DNA from: Planctomycetota bacterium | GTDB taxonomy: Bacteria; Planctomycetota; UBA1135; GCA-002686595 | Assembly: GCA_021413885.1 (NCBI GenBank) | Contig: JAIOPM010000058.1 | Location: forward strand, 31,957-95,956 | Length of the DNA stretch: 64,000 nucleotides | Direction: 5' to 3' | Shown here: positions 8,130 to 16,542 of the stretch, piece by piece | Numbering within the stretch: the stretch's first letter is position 1 | Layout: every line of letters begins with the position of its first letter | Made by a program: the position numbers and the translations under genes | The notes under the pieces: generated by a model | Told to the model about the DNA's origin: nothing | The model's database searches: none | Seen by the model: the letters and a program-made list of their open reading frames with translations, nothing else

Positions 8130-10577
8130 TCACTTGTAGAGCTCGATCTCCGTGAAGCCGATGTGGCCCGCCCACGATTTGCCCGGCGTGCGTTCGACGA
8201 TGCGGAGTTCGAGGCGCTGCACCGCGGTCGGTTTACCGAACTGGAGAACAAGCGGTGCGAGTTCGTCGTCGCCGGCCGTGACCTCGAGCACGTCCTTGTT
8301 GCGATTGACGCGCACGCTGACGCGGCGCAAGACGTCGTGTTCGCCGCGCAGGCGCGGATGGGCGCAGTGCGACCACAGCACGAGTTGGCTCGCCTGAATG
8401 GGCTTCGGCAGCTCGAGGATCAACATCGGCGCCGGATCGTCGTTCTTGCACATCCAACGTGAACCTTCGAGCCCGTCGAACGCGCGCTCGCCGACGTCGT
8501 CGCCGTTGACCGAACTCGTCGTGACCGTCATTTCTTTGCCGAGCAACAAGTTCCTCGCGCGCCGCTCGACCAGCTCGTTCATCCACGGCGTCGACAGCCC
8601 GAGCGACCGGACCTGCACCGGCTTCGACTCGATCGAACGCGTCGGTTCCGTCGCATCGACCGGCGCATCGGGCGCGACCAGACGAACGCGCGCAGTGATC
8701 GCATACGTCCCCGGATACACGAGTTCGAACTGCGCGCGGAACCGTTCGCGGCTCCACGCTTTCTTCGGATCGCCGGCAACGCGCGCGAGCACGCGCCCGT
8801 CGCACACGTACTCGACGCTCGCGACGCGCAAACCGTCGAGCGCTCCGCCGCCGTTCTCCGCGAGCACGCGCTCGCCGAAGCCGCCGATCCAGAACTCGAA
8901 CGCGCCGCGGCCGGCGAACGCGACGCGCACGTCGTCGTCGACCACGGCCTTCGTTTGGAAGGACGACTCGAGTCCGCCGGTGACCGGCCGATGTGCGGTC
9001 GCGCGCCGCAGGAAGAGCAGCGCGTAGCACGTATCGGTCTCGCCCGAACGCACCATGCCGCCGTACGGAGTCGACCAGTCGCCATCGGCGTTCTGCTTGG
9101 CCAGGAGGAAGCGCGCGCCTTCGACGTACCACGCGTGCGAGCCGAGTCGATCGAGATCGAGCAACCCGCCGACGCGTTCGACGCCGTAGAGCCAGTAGTA
9201 GAGCCACGCCTCCTCGCCGAACGGATGCGCGTCGGCGCGGAAGTGATGGCCGAGCCACGCGACGCCGAGTTGGATCGCCTTCGCGACTTCCGCGCCTTGG
9301 CCGCCGGTCAACTTCGGTCCGAGCGCATCGCGCGCGATCGCGAGCGCCGAAACTCCGGCCGCGGTCATCGAGCCTTTCGCTCCCGAATCGCCGTTGTAGC
9401 GGAAGCCGGCGATCGTGCGTTTGCCGCTGCTCGTGTCCCCCGCCGCGCGCGCGACGTCGACCGCGATCGGCGTCTCCTGCAGACGCAACACGCCGTCGAT
9501 CAAGTCGATCCACACCTTCATCGGGACTTCGATGCCCGCGGCGGCGGCGGCGCGCAGACCGAGCACCGCGTACTGCGTGTTCGAGAGATCGCGTCCCGCT
9601 TGCACGTCGGTCCAACGCGTGCCGTTCCACTCGGTCGGATAACTCCACAGCCCGGAGCGCTGCCAAGCGAGCAACGCCTTCGCGAGCGGCCGCATGCGCT
9701 CCTTCGATTTCGGATCGTGCGTCGCTTCGTACGCCATCAACGTGAGGCCGGTGCTGTACGTCTCGAACGGCGGATGCGCGTCGAGGAAACGCAGCGCGCG
9801 GACGAGCGGCGGACTGTCGAGCTCGAGCCCGCTCTTCGACAACGCGTAGATCGCGAGCGCGGTCTGGCCCGACGGATACTGCGGTTGGCCGCTCGACCAC
9901 GAACCGTCGCGCTGTTGCGTCGACAACAGATACGCGACGCCGCGTTCGATCGCGGAGTCGATCGGTACGCGCAACGCTTCGACGTCGGGCGACGGCGCGA
10001 GCTCGACGAACGCGCCGCGGATCCGCCAAGCGAGCAGGCGCAAGCGCGTCTTGCCGGGGCTCACCGACATCCGCCCGACCGCGCCGGCGTGGAAGTCGAA
10101 CTCGTGGAGCGGCTTGCCGTCGAGCGCGAACGTGACGCGCGCGCCGCGGCGTTCGACGTCGAGGTCGAAGGCTTCGCCCGGCTTCCACGCGCGCTCCGCG
10201 TCGCCGAGCACCGCGAACTTGTCGCCGAAGCGCGGGCCGGCGAGGACGAGCTTGCGATCGTGATCGTCGAACCCGAGGAACGCGTCGCTCGCGAACGCGA
10301 ACGCGCTCTGCTGGTCTCCCAGTTGGTCGATCGCGAGCTCGAGGTGCACGCTGAAGTCCCCCGCGCCGACCTCGAAGCGCGTCGTCACGCGGTTGCCCTC
10401 GCCGACGCCTTCGATGCCGCCGGTCTTGAGCGGCGTCCACGGCGCGCCGACGAACTCGACGTCGCCGAGCGACTTCCCGTCGACGAGCACGCGCTCGATG
10501 TCTTGGAACGGCGCGCCCGACGACCGCGCGACGAGAGCGATCGTCGCGCAGACGGCGACGAAGAAACGGTGGGACAT
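8130..10577 (-). CDS. Exported alpha/alpha-toroid (squalene-cyclase-like) protein with LamG-like and F5/8C modules
   Basis: An 815-residue protein starting at ATG 10577, 11 bp after the fucosidase stop. A signal peptide (MSHRFFVAVCATIALVARSS) leads into a concanavalin/DUF1080-like sandwich at about 25-195 (VLVDGKSLGDVEF, VTFALDGKPLHEFDFHAG). The centre, about 210-520, consists of prenyltransferase/squalene-oxidase-type helical repeats (GVAYLLSTQQRDGSWSSG, ARFLLAKQNADGDW). The C-terminus, about 680-815, is a discoidin-like F5/8C domain (GERAFDGLEGSRWMC, SQLVLWSH, HIGFTEIELYK). Toroid domains of this kind occur in terpene cyclases but also in exported planctomycete proteins of unknown role. As the last gene of the fucose operon, a carbohydrate-binding or glycan-cleaving role is plausible but unproven. 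Confidence 0.8.
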   Translation of the reverse strand: MSHRFFVAVCATIALVARSSGAPFQDIERVLVDGKSLGDVEFVGAPWTPLKTGGIEGVGEGNRVTTRFEVGAGDFSVHLELAIDQLGDQQSAFAFASDAFLGFDDHDRKLVLAGPRFGDKFAVLGDAERAWKPGEAFDLDVERRGARVTFALDGKPLHEFDFHAGAVGRMSVSPGKTRLRLLAWRIRGAFVELAPSPDVEALRVPIDSAIERGVAYLLSTQQRDGSWSSGQPQYPSGQTALAIYALSKSGLELDSPPLVRALRFLDAHPPFETYSTGLTLMAYEATHDPKSKERMRPLAKALLAWQRSGLWSYPTEWNGTRWTDVQAGRDLSNTQYAVLGLRAAAAAGIEVPMKVWIDLIDGVLRLQETPIAVDVARAAGDTSSGKRTIAGFRYNGDSGAKGSMTAAGVSALAIARDALGPKLTGGQGAEVAKAIQLGVAWLGHHFRADAHPFGEEAWLYYWLYGVERVGGLLDLDRLGSHAWYVEGARFLLAKQNADGDWSTPYGGMVRSGETDTCYALLFLRRATAHRPVTGGLESSFQTKAVVDDDVRVAFAGRGAFEFWIGGFGERVLAENGGGALDGLRVASVEYVCDGRVLARVAGDPKKAWSRERFRAQFELVYPGTYAITARVRLVAPDAPVDATEPTRSIESKPVQVRSLGLSTPWMNELVERRARNLLLGKEMTVTTSSVNGDDVGERAFDGLEGSRWMCKNDDPAPMLILELPKPIQASQLVLWSHCAHPRLRGEHDVLRRVSVRVNRNKDVLEVTAGDDELAPLVLQFGKPTAVQRLELRIVERTPGKSWAGHIGFTEIELYK

Positions 10578-10588
10578 CGACCGGGGGA

Positions 10589-12631
10589 TCAGTGCGACAA
10601 CGCGGCGTCGGGGAGCGCCTCGAACGGCGATTTCGGTCGCGCCCAACGCACGCTGAGCTCGGCGCCGCCGGTGCGGTTGAACCACACGACTTCGAGGACG
10701 TGACGACCCGCCGCGAGCGCGCGCGCGCCCTGCTTCTCGGCGGCGGAGTGCAAGCCATCGTTGTCGACGACGAGCACGCCGTCGATCCAGAGTTTCGAAC
10801 CGTCGTCGCTCGCGAGCGCGAAGCGATAGAGCTCGCTCTCCGGCACGTCGACGAAACCGTGGAAGCGCAACGCGACGTGCTCCTCGCGCGGTTCCAGGAG
10901 CGCGATGTTCGGTGCGACGTACGCGCGCGTCGCGACGAGACTCGAACGGTCCTCGGGAATCGCGCTCCACTCGGCGGCGAAGCGTTCGACCGCGAGACCG
11001 CTCTCCGTCGTCGCCGCTTCGACCGCGGGCGCGGGCTCGACCTTCTCGAAGCGTCGCTCCGCCGTCGCGCTGACCGGTTTGCCCTCGCGGAAAACGCGCG
11101 CCTTCAGCGTGCAGCTCTCGAGGATCGCGATCGGACTCCCCGCGCGCTTCGAGCCGCGCACCGGCTCGGTGCCGTCGAGCGTGTAGCGCACGTCGGTCGG
11201 CGCGCCGGTGCTCTCGATCGTCGCTTCCGTTCCCGTGACGAACTCGCTCGACTCCGCGCGGATCTTCGGCGTCGAGTAGACGACCGGCGCACCGTCGATC
11301 TCGAGCACGATCACCGTCGCGATCGGATCGCTCGCTTCCTCCGGCACGCGCACGCGCACCGAGCCGTCGGCGACGACGATCTTCAGGTCCTTCTTCGGAT
11401 CGGCGAGCGGGTACGCGCGCTTCGCCTTGTTGCCGAGGCCGGGCAGCACGAGCTCACGCGACGCCGGCCAATCGAAGACGTGCAGGAAGAGCTTGGTCTT
11501 GCGCGCGCCGACCCGCACGGTGCAACGACCGAAGTCGAGCGACTCGAAGACGCTCGCGGTCGTGCCGTGGATCGACGCGCCGTTGACCTTCATCCACGCG
11601 CCGACCTGCGCCAAACGCTTGACCGACTCCGGCGGGAACGTGCCGTCCGCGCGCGGCCCGACGTTGAGCAGGTAGTTGCCGCCCTTCGACGCGATATCGA
11701 TCAGGTTGCGGAGAAGCTCGGTCGTCGACTTGAAGTCCTGATCGACGCGGTTGAAGCCCCAGTGATCGTTCATCGTCATGCAGGATTCCCAATCGACGCC
11801 GGGCATGCCGGTCGCGGGGATCTCCTGCTCGGGCGTCGCGAAATCACCGACCGCTTGATCGGAATCGGAGAAGCCGTTCATTCCGCCGCGATAGACGTCG
11901 ACGCGATTGTTGACCAACATCGCGGGCGCGAGCTTGCGGCAGAGTTGGAAGAGCGCTTGTCCTCGCGGATGACTCCACGTGCTCTCCCACTCGCCGTCGA
12001 ACCACATCACCGCCGGGTGGTATTGCTCGATCACTTCGGCGACCTGCGCGTGGAGGTACTTCGCGTAGCGATCGAAGCTCGCGCCCGTCGCCGGCCGATC
12101 CTCCCACGTCCGCCGCGGCAAATAATCGGGATGGTGCCAATCCATGATCGAGTGGTACGTGCAGAAACGGACGCCGTGGCGCGCGCACGCGGCCGAGAGC
12201 TCCTTCAGCACGTCGCGCGCGAACGGCGTGTTCATCACGTCCCATTCGGTCTGCTTCGAATCGAAGAGACAGAAACCGTCGTGGTGCTTCGACGTGATCA
12301 CCAAGTACTTCATCCCGGCGTCGGCCGCCATTTGCGCCCACGCGTCGGCGTCGAACTTGGTCGGATTGAACTGCGGCTGGAATTTCTCGTAGACGTCGAC
12401 CGGGATCTTCGCGTTCTCGCGGATCCACTCGCCGTAGTCCTTCTGGCCGTTCCATTCGCCTGCGGGGATCGCATAGAGCCCCCAGTGGATGAACATGCCG
12501 AAGCGCGCGTCGCGCCACCACGCCATGCGCTCGTCCTGGGAGATCGGCACGGGGAACGCGTGATGGACGGAGCTCGTCGCTTCGCACGCCGCGACGAACG
12601 AGAGGCACAACGCGATCAGGAGTTTCTTCAT
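10589..12631 (-). CDS. GH29 alpha-L-fucosidase lipoprotein with PA14-like C-terminus
   Basis: A 680-residue enzyme releasing L-fucose from glycans. A lipoprotein signal ends at cysteine 16 (SFVAAC). The GH29 TIM barrel covers about 30-375, with FGMFIHWG (44-51), SKHHDGF (114-120) and MWFDGEW, in which Asp212 is the expected nucleophile. After a beta-sandwich region come a chitobiase C-terminal-like segment (about 470-520, VRYTLDGTEPV) and a PA14-like module (about 560-670, LRFHGFVDVPES, DDGSKLWIDGVLV). It lies downstream of the catabolic enzymes, 9 bp after the Ldh_2 gene, which makes fucose the likely operon substrate. It probably acts on the cell surface or in the periplasm. Confidence 0.93.
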   Translation of the reverse strand: MKKLLIALCLSFVAACEATSSVHHAFPVPISQDERMAWWRDARFGMFIHWGLYAIPAGEWNGQKDYGEWIRENAKIPVDVYEKFQPQFNPTKFDADAWAQMAADAGMKYLVITSKHHDGFCLFDSKQTEWDVMNTPFARDVLKELSAACARHGVRFCTYHSIMDWHHPDYLPRRTWEDRPATGASFDRYAKYLHAQVAEVIEQYHPAVMWFDGEWESTWSHPRGQALFQLCRKLAPAMLVNNRVDVYRGGMNGFSDSDQAVGDFATPEQEIPATGMPGVDWESCMTMNDHWGFNRVDQDFKSTTELLRNLIDIASKGGNYLLNVGPRADGTFPPESVKRLAQVGAWMKVNGASIHGTTASVFESLDFGRCTVRVGARKTKLFLHVFDWPASRELVLPGLGNKAKRAYPLADPKKDLKIVVADGSVRVRVPEEASDPIATVIVLEIDGAPVVYSTPKIRAESSEFVTGTEATIESTGAPTDVRYTLDGTEPVRGSKRAGSPIAILESCTLKARVFREGKPVSATAERRFEKVEPAPAVEAATTESGLAVERFAAEWSAIPEDRSSLVATRAYVAPNIALLEPREEHVALRFHGFVDVPESELYRFALASDDGSKLWIDGVLVVDNDGLHSAAEKQGARALAAGRHVLEVVWFNRTGGAELSVRWARPKSPFEALPDAALSH

Positions 12632-12640
12632 CGTTCGATC

Positions 12641-13732
12641 TCAGTCGAAGGGAACGCCGGTCTGTTTCGCGATGTCGCGGAGCTCGTCGATCACGGGGAG
12701 CACGAGAGGAATGCCGTCGCGGCGGCGTTGGACTTCGGCCTCGCGCTCGGGATCACCCGGCAGCAACGGCCCCGACGTTCCCGGCGCCGGCCGCGTCGCG
12801 CGGAACGTGCGCACGAGGTCGTCGATCTGGCGCTTGAACTCGTCGGGATCGATGAACCCGTCGATGCGCAGCGCGCCGAAGAAGTGACCGATGCCTTGGC
12901 CGACCGAACGCTTCGGAATTTCCTGACGCAGCGCGAACGGCGGCGTGAACGGGCCCCAGTTCGCGCCCGAGAGAACCGCCGAGAGCACGTCGACCATCAG
13001 CGCGAGAGAGTACCCCTTGTGCCCGCCGCGTTCGCGATCGGAGCCGAGCGGCAAGATCGCGCCGCCGTCGATCATCGCGTTCGGATCCGTCGTCGCGCGT
13101 CCGTCGCGATCGATCGCCCAGCCTTCGGGGATCGGCGTGCCGTGGCGCTTCGCGATCTCGATCTTGCCGTACGCCGCGGCGCACGTCGCGAGGTCGATCA
13201 CGAGCGCGGGCTCGTCCTTGCCGGGGAACGCGATCGCGATCGGGTTGGTGCCGAGCATGCGCTCGGCGCCCCACAACGGCGCGACGAGTTTCGTCGTGTT
13301 GGTCATCGCCCAACCGATCAAATCGCGCTTCAACGCTTCGAGCGGGTAGTAGCCCGCGATGCCGTAGTGATTCGTGTGGCGGACGCTGACCCAACCGCTG
13401 CCGGCTTCCTCGGCCTTGTCCATCGCGACGGTGTTCGCCCACGGCCCGACGACGAGGCCGAGCCCGTTGTCGCCGTCGACCGTCGCGGTCGAGAGCGTCT
13501 CGCGCACGATGCGCGGCTTGCAGCGCGGATTGATGCGGCCGAGCGTCAGCATCTCGAAGTACGTGTGCAGGCGCGCGACGCCGTGGGAGTCGATGCCGCG
13601 CAGGTCGGCGACCGCGAGCACGTCGGCCGCGATCCGCGCGTCGTTCTTCGGCACGCCGAAGTGCATGAACACGCGCGTCGAGAATTCGCGCAAGTACTCG
13701 CTCGGGAAGACGCGGATCTCCGGCGAGCTCAT
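12641..13732 (-). CDS. Ldh_2-family malate/L-lactate dehydrogenase
   Basis: A 363-residue NAD(P)-dependent 2-hydroxyacid dehydrogenase of the type-2 malate/lactate dehydrogenase family. Typical motifs are RGIDSHGVARL (catalytic His at about 50), the TNHYG loop, PLWGAERMLGTNPIAIAFPG, and GGHKGYSLALMVD near the C-terminus. The ATG at 13732 overlaps the stop of the lhgO-like gene by four bases (ATGA). The frame continues far upstream, but that part is read-through across lhgO. L-lactate is an end product of the L-fucose pathway encoded upstream, so lactate oxidation to pyruvate is a likely role. The family also includes ureidoglycolate, 2,3-diketogulonate and sulfolactate dehydrogenases. Confidence 0.88.
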   Translation of the reverse strand: MSSPEIRVFPSEYLREFSTRVFMHFGVPKNDARIAADVLAVADLRGIDSHGVARLHTYFEMLTLGRINPRCKPRIVRETLSTATVDGDNGLGLVVGPWANTVAMDKAEEAGSGWVSVRHTNHYGIAGYYPLEALKRDLIGWAMTNTTKLVAPLWGAERMLGTNPIAIAFPGKDEPALVIDLATCAAAYGKIEIAKRHGTPIPEGWAIDRDGRATTDPNAMIDGGAILPLGSDRERGGHKGYSLALMVDVLSAVLSGANWGPFTPPFALRQEIPKRSVGQGIGHFFGALRIDGFIDPDEFKRQIDDLVRTFRATRPAPGTSGPLLPGDPEREAEVQRRRDGIPLVLPVIDELRDIAKQTGVPFD

Positions 13733-14928
13733 CGCGCGCACTCCGCGAGCTCGTCGACGATCGATTCGCCGATCGCGAGCGCCGACGTCGCCGCCGGCGA
13801 CGGAGCGTTGCAGACGTGGACGACGCGTGAGCTGCGGCGGATCAGGAAGTCGTCGACCAGGGCTCCGTCGGGAGCGAGCGCCTGCGCGCGCACGCCGGCC
13901 GGCGCGGCGACGAGATCCTCGCGGCGGACGTCCGGGATCAGGCGCTGCAGCGAGCGCGTGAACGCGCTCTTCGAGAGCGAGCGCCAAACTTCCATGCCGC
14001 CGGTGCGCCAATGTCTCGCCGCGAGTTTCCAGAACGCGCCGTACGAGAGCGTGTCCCACAGATCGCGCACGTTGAGCCTGCTCCAGGTGTAGCCTTCGCG
14101 CGCGAGAGCGAGCACCGCGTTCGGTCCGCACTCGACGCCGCCGTGGATCATCCGCGTGAAGTGCACGCCGAGGAACGGGAACGTCGGATCGGGCACCGGG
14201 TAGATCAGGTTCTTGACGAGCGAGCGCGCAGGCTTCGCGAGCTCGAAGTACTCGCCGCGGAACGGCACGATGCGCGCGGGGCGCGAACCTCTCTCCATTT
14301 GCGCGACGCGATCGGAGTGGAGGCCCGCGCAGTTGACGACGAGACGCGCGTCGAAATCACCGGCCTCGCTCGCGACGGCAACGCCTCCGGACTCGGCACG
14401 AATCGCGCGGACGCGCGCGCGTGTGAGCACGGCACCGCCGGAGCGTTCGACGAGTTGCGCGAGCCGCGCGCAGACCGCCGGGTAATCGACGATGCCGGTC
14501 TCCGGCACATGCAACGCGGCGACGCCGGCGACGTGGGGTTCGAGCTCACGCAACCGCGCCGCGTCGATGCGCGTGCAGTCGACGCCGTTCGCGACGCCGC
14601 GTGCGTGCAACGCGTCCAGGCGCTCGACTTCGCTCGCGTCGACCGCGACGACGACCTTGCCGCAGAGTTCGAACGGCAGCGATTCGGCGCGACAGAAATC
14701 CTCGAGCAGACGCTTCCCGCGCCGGCAATTCTGCGCCTTCAACGAACCGGGCTTGTAGTAGAGACCCGAGTGGATCACGCCGGAGTTGCGGCCGGTCTGG
14801 TGCGCGGCGAGCGACGCTTCCTTCTCGAGCACGACCACGCGTTGGCCGGGATGACGGAGCGTGAAACGCTGCGCCGTCGCCAACCCGACGATGCCGCCGC
14901 CGACGATCACGAGGTCAGCGCGCTCCAT
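13729..14928 (-). CDS. lhgO: L-2-hydroxyglutarate oxidase-like FAD enzyme
   Basis: A 399-residue DAO-fold flavoenzyme. The Rossmann motif is VIVGGGIVGLATA (8-20). The family-specific block QTGRNSGVIHSGLYYKPGS (about 44-62) follows, then a C-terminal GVRAQALAPDGALVDDF. This matches LhgO/YgaF, which oxidises L-2-hydroxyglutarate with FAD and passes electrons to the respiratory chain. It is flanked by pathway hydrolase and Ldh_2 genes, and its stop overlaps the start of Ldh_2. Oxidation of another L-2-hydroxyacid such as L-lactate is therefore possible here. The specificity is inference; the family call is firm. Confidence 0.88.
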   Translation of the reverse strand: MERADLVIVGGGIVGLATAQRFTLRHPGQRVVVLEKEASLAAHQTGRNSGVIHSGLYYKPGSLKAQNCRRGKRLLEDFCRAESLPFELCGKVVVAVDASEVERLDALHARGVANGVDCTRIDAARLRELEPHVAGVAALHVPETGIVDYPAVCARLAQLVERSGGAVLTRARVRAIRAESGGVAVASEAGDFDARLVVNCAGLHSDRVAQMERGSRPARIVPFRGEYFELAKPARSLVKNLIYPVPDPTFPFLGVHFTRMIHGGVECGPNAVLALAREGYTWSRLNVRDLWDTLSYGAFWKLAARHWRTGGMEVWRSLSKSAFTRSLQRLIPDVRREDLVAAPAGVRAQALAPDGALVDDFLIRRSSRVVHVCNAPSPAATSALAIGESIVDELAECAR

Positions 14929-14944
14929 CGCTCGCTCGTCTCCT

Positions 14945-15793
14945 TCACCGCGCGGCGACCACGCGTTGACGTTGCTCGCCGAGCCCCTGGATGCCGAGCC
15001 GCATCGATTGACCGACGCGCAAATAGATCGGTTCGGGTTTCTGTCCGAGGCCGACGCCCGGAGGCGTGCCGGTCGAGATCACGTCGCCCGGTTGCAGGCT
15101 CATGAACTGCGAGAGGTAGCTGACGAGGTAGTCGACGTCGAAGATCATCGTGCGCGTATTGCCGTTCTGGAAACGGCGGCCGTCGACTTCGAGCCACAGA
15201 TCGAGGTTCTGCGGAGTCGGAACTTCGTCGCGCGTCACGAGCCACGGCCCGAGCGGTCCGAACGTGTCGCAGCTCTTGCCCTTCACCCACTGACCGGTGC
15301 CTTCGAGTTGGAAGCGGCGCTCCGACAAATCGTTGATCACGCAGAAGCCCGCGATGTGTTCGCGCGCTCGCGCTTTGTCGACGTACTTCGTCTCCTTGCC
15401 GATCACGACGCCGAGCTCGACCTCCCAGTCGAGCTTCTCCCCGCCGCGCGGCATCTCGACGTCGTCGTTCGGGCCGACGATCGCGCTGGTCGCCTTGGTG
15501 AAGATCACGGGCTCGCTCGGCACCTGCATGCCGGACTCCGCGGCGTGGTCAGCGTAGTTGAGGCCGACGCAGAGGAACTTGCCGACGCCGCCGACGCACG
15601 CGCCGAAGCGCGTCGAAGGATCGACCAGCGGCAAGCGCGCGACGTCGAGCTTCGCGAGCCGCGCGAGCGATTCATCGCCGAGCACCGCGCCGCGCACGTC
15701 GTCGAGCACACCTTCGAGCGAACGCACGCGACCTTGCGCGTCGACGAGACCCGGCTTCTCCGCCCCGCGCGGACCATGGCGAACGAGCTTCAC
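14945..15793 (-). CDS. FAH-family hydrolase, probable 2,4-diketo-3-deoxy-L-fuconate hydrolase
   Basis: A 282-residue fumarylacetoacetase-family enzyme. It has a variable N-terminus up to about 65, then the conserved core FLCVGLNYADHAAESG (73-88), WEVELGVVIG with metal-binding glutamates near 124 and 126, NDLSER (154-159), and the terminal GDVISTGTPPGVG. The GTG at 15793 begins 2 bp after the SDR stop with a GGAG upstream, so the pair is coupled. In the non-phosphorylating L-fucose route this family splits 2,4-diketo-3-deoxy-L-fuconate into pyruvate and L-lactate; the SDR and dehydratase next door supply exactly the preceding steps. An acylpyruvase role is the alternative. Confidence 0.9.
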   Translation of the reverse strand: MKLVRHGPRGAEKPGLVDAQGRVRSLEGVLDDVRGAVLGDESLARLAKLDVARLPLVDPSTRFGACVGGVGKFLCVGLNYADHAAESGMQVPSEPVIFTKATSAIVGPNDDVEMPRGGEKLDWEVELGVVIGKETKYVDKARAREHIAGFCVINDLSERRFQLEGTGQWVKGKSCDTFGPLGPWLVTRDEVPTPQNLDLWLEVDGRRFQNGNTRTMIFDVDYLVSYLSQFMSLQPGDVISTGTPPGVGLGQKPEPIYLRVGQSMRLGIQGLGEQRQRVVAAR

Positions 15794-15795
15794 GA

Positions 15796-16539
15796 TCAGT
15801 TGCTCCAGCCGCCGTCGATCACGTGGATCGCGCCGGTCGTGTAGGACGATTCGTCGGAGGCGAGGTAGAGGACGAGCTCGGCGATCTCCTCCGGGCTCCC
15901 GAGCCTTCCGATGGGTTGGCGCGCGACGAACGCCGCGCGCGTCTTCGCGACGTCGCCTTGCGCGGCGATGCGCGCGTCGAGCGACGGCGTCTGCACCGTG
16001 CCGGGACAAATCGCATTGCAGCGAATGCCCTGCGCGACGAAATCGGCGGCGACCGACTTGGTCAAGCCGATCACCGCGGCCTTGCTCGCGCCGTAGACAC
16101 AGCGATTCGGCGCGCCCTTCACGCTCGACGCGACCGAAGACATGTTGACGATCACGCCTTTGCGCTGCGCGAGCATCCCCGGCAACACCGCGCGGATCAT
16201 GCGGTACATCGCGGTGACGTTGAGCTCGAGCGAGAACGCCCACGCTTCCTCGTCGCAGTCCAGGATCGTGCCGTGGTGCACGAAGCCCGCGCAGTTGAAG
16301 AGCACGTCGAACGGACCGTGGCGTTCGACCAGCGCCTTGATCGCCGTCGGATCGCGCACGTCGAGCTTCGCCGCGCGCACACGCGGGTTGGTCTTCGCGA
16401 GCGCGACGACCGCCGCTTCGTCGACGTCGGTCGCGAGCACGTCGGCGCCTTCGCGCACGAACGCGAACGCCGTCGCTCGGCCGATGCCCTGGCCGGCGGC
16501 GGTGATCAACGTCCGTTTGCCCGCGAGTCTCGCGCCCAT
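15796..16539 (-). CDS. SDR, probable 2-keto-3-deoxy-L-fuconate dehydrogenase
   Basis: A 247-residue classical short-chain dehydrogenase. It has a cofactor loop TAAGQGIG (13-20), acidic ATDVDE after beta-2 (NAD preference), NCAG (82-85), catalytic Ser134/135, Tyr149 and Lys153 (YGASK), and the closing IHVIDGGWSN. The TAAGQGIGRA start and overall length match the BDH2/2-keto-3-deoxy-L-fuconate dehydrogenase branch. It would oxidise C4 of 2-keto-3-deoxy-L-fuconate, feeding the FAH hydrolase encoded 2 bp downstream. It follows the dehydratase by 3 bp. The exact substrate is inferred from the operon. Confidence 0.9.
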   Translation of the reverse strand: MGARLAGKRTLITAAGQGIGRATAFAFVREGADVLATDVDEAAVVALAKTNPRVRAAKLDVRDPTAIKALVERHGPFDVLFNCAGFVHHGTILDCDEEAWAFSLELNVTAMYRMIRAVLPGMLAQRKGVIVNMSSVASSVKGAPNRCVYGASKAAVIGLTKSVAADFVAQGIRCNAICPGTVQTPSLDARIAAQGDVAKTRAAFVARQPIGRLGSPEEIAELVLYLASDESSYTTGAIHVIDGGWSN

Positions 16540-16542
16540 CGT

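Noticed and set aside
8233..10758. Very long arginine-rich open frame in another frame of the toroid gene, with similar long antisense frames across most genes
   Set aside because: GC-rich DNA lacks stop codons in the shadow frames. These translations have no domains, are dominated by R/A/S, and lie over genes with clear motifs.
13733..14131. N-terminal extension of the Ldh_2 gene by about 130 residues
   Set aside because: The extension overlaps lhgO and is low-complexity arginine-rich. The ATG at 13732 gives the normal family length and an ATGA overlap.
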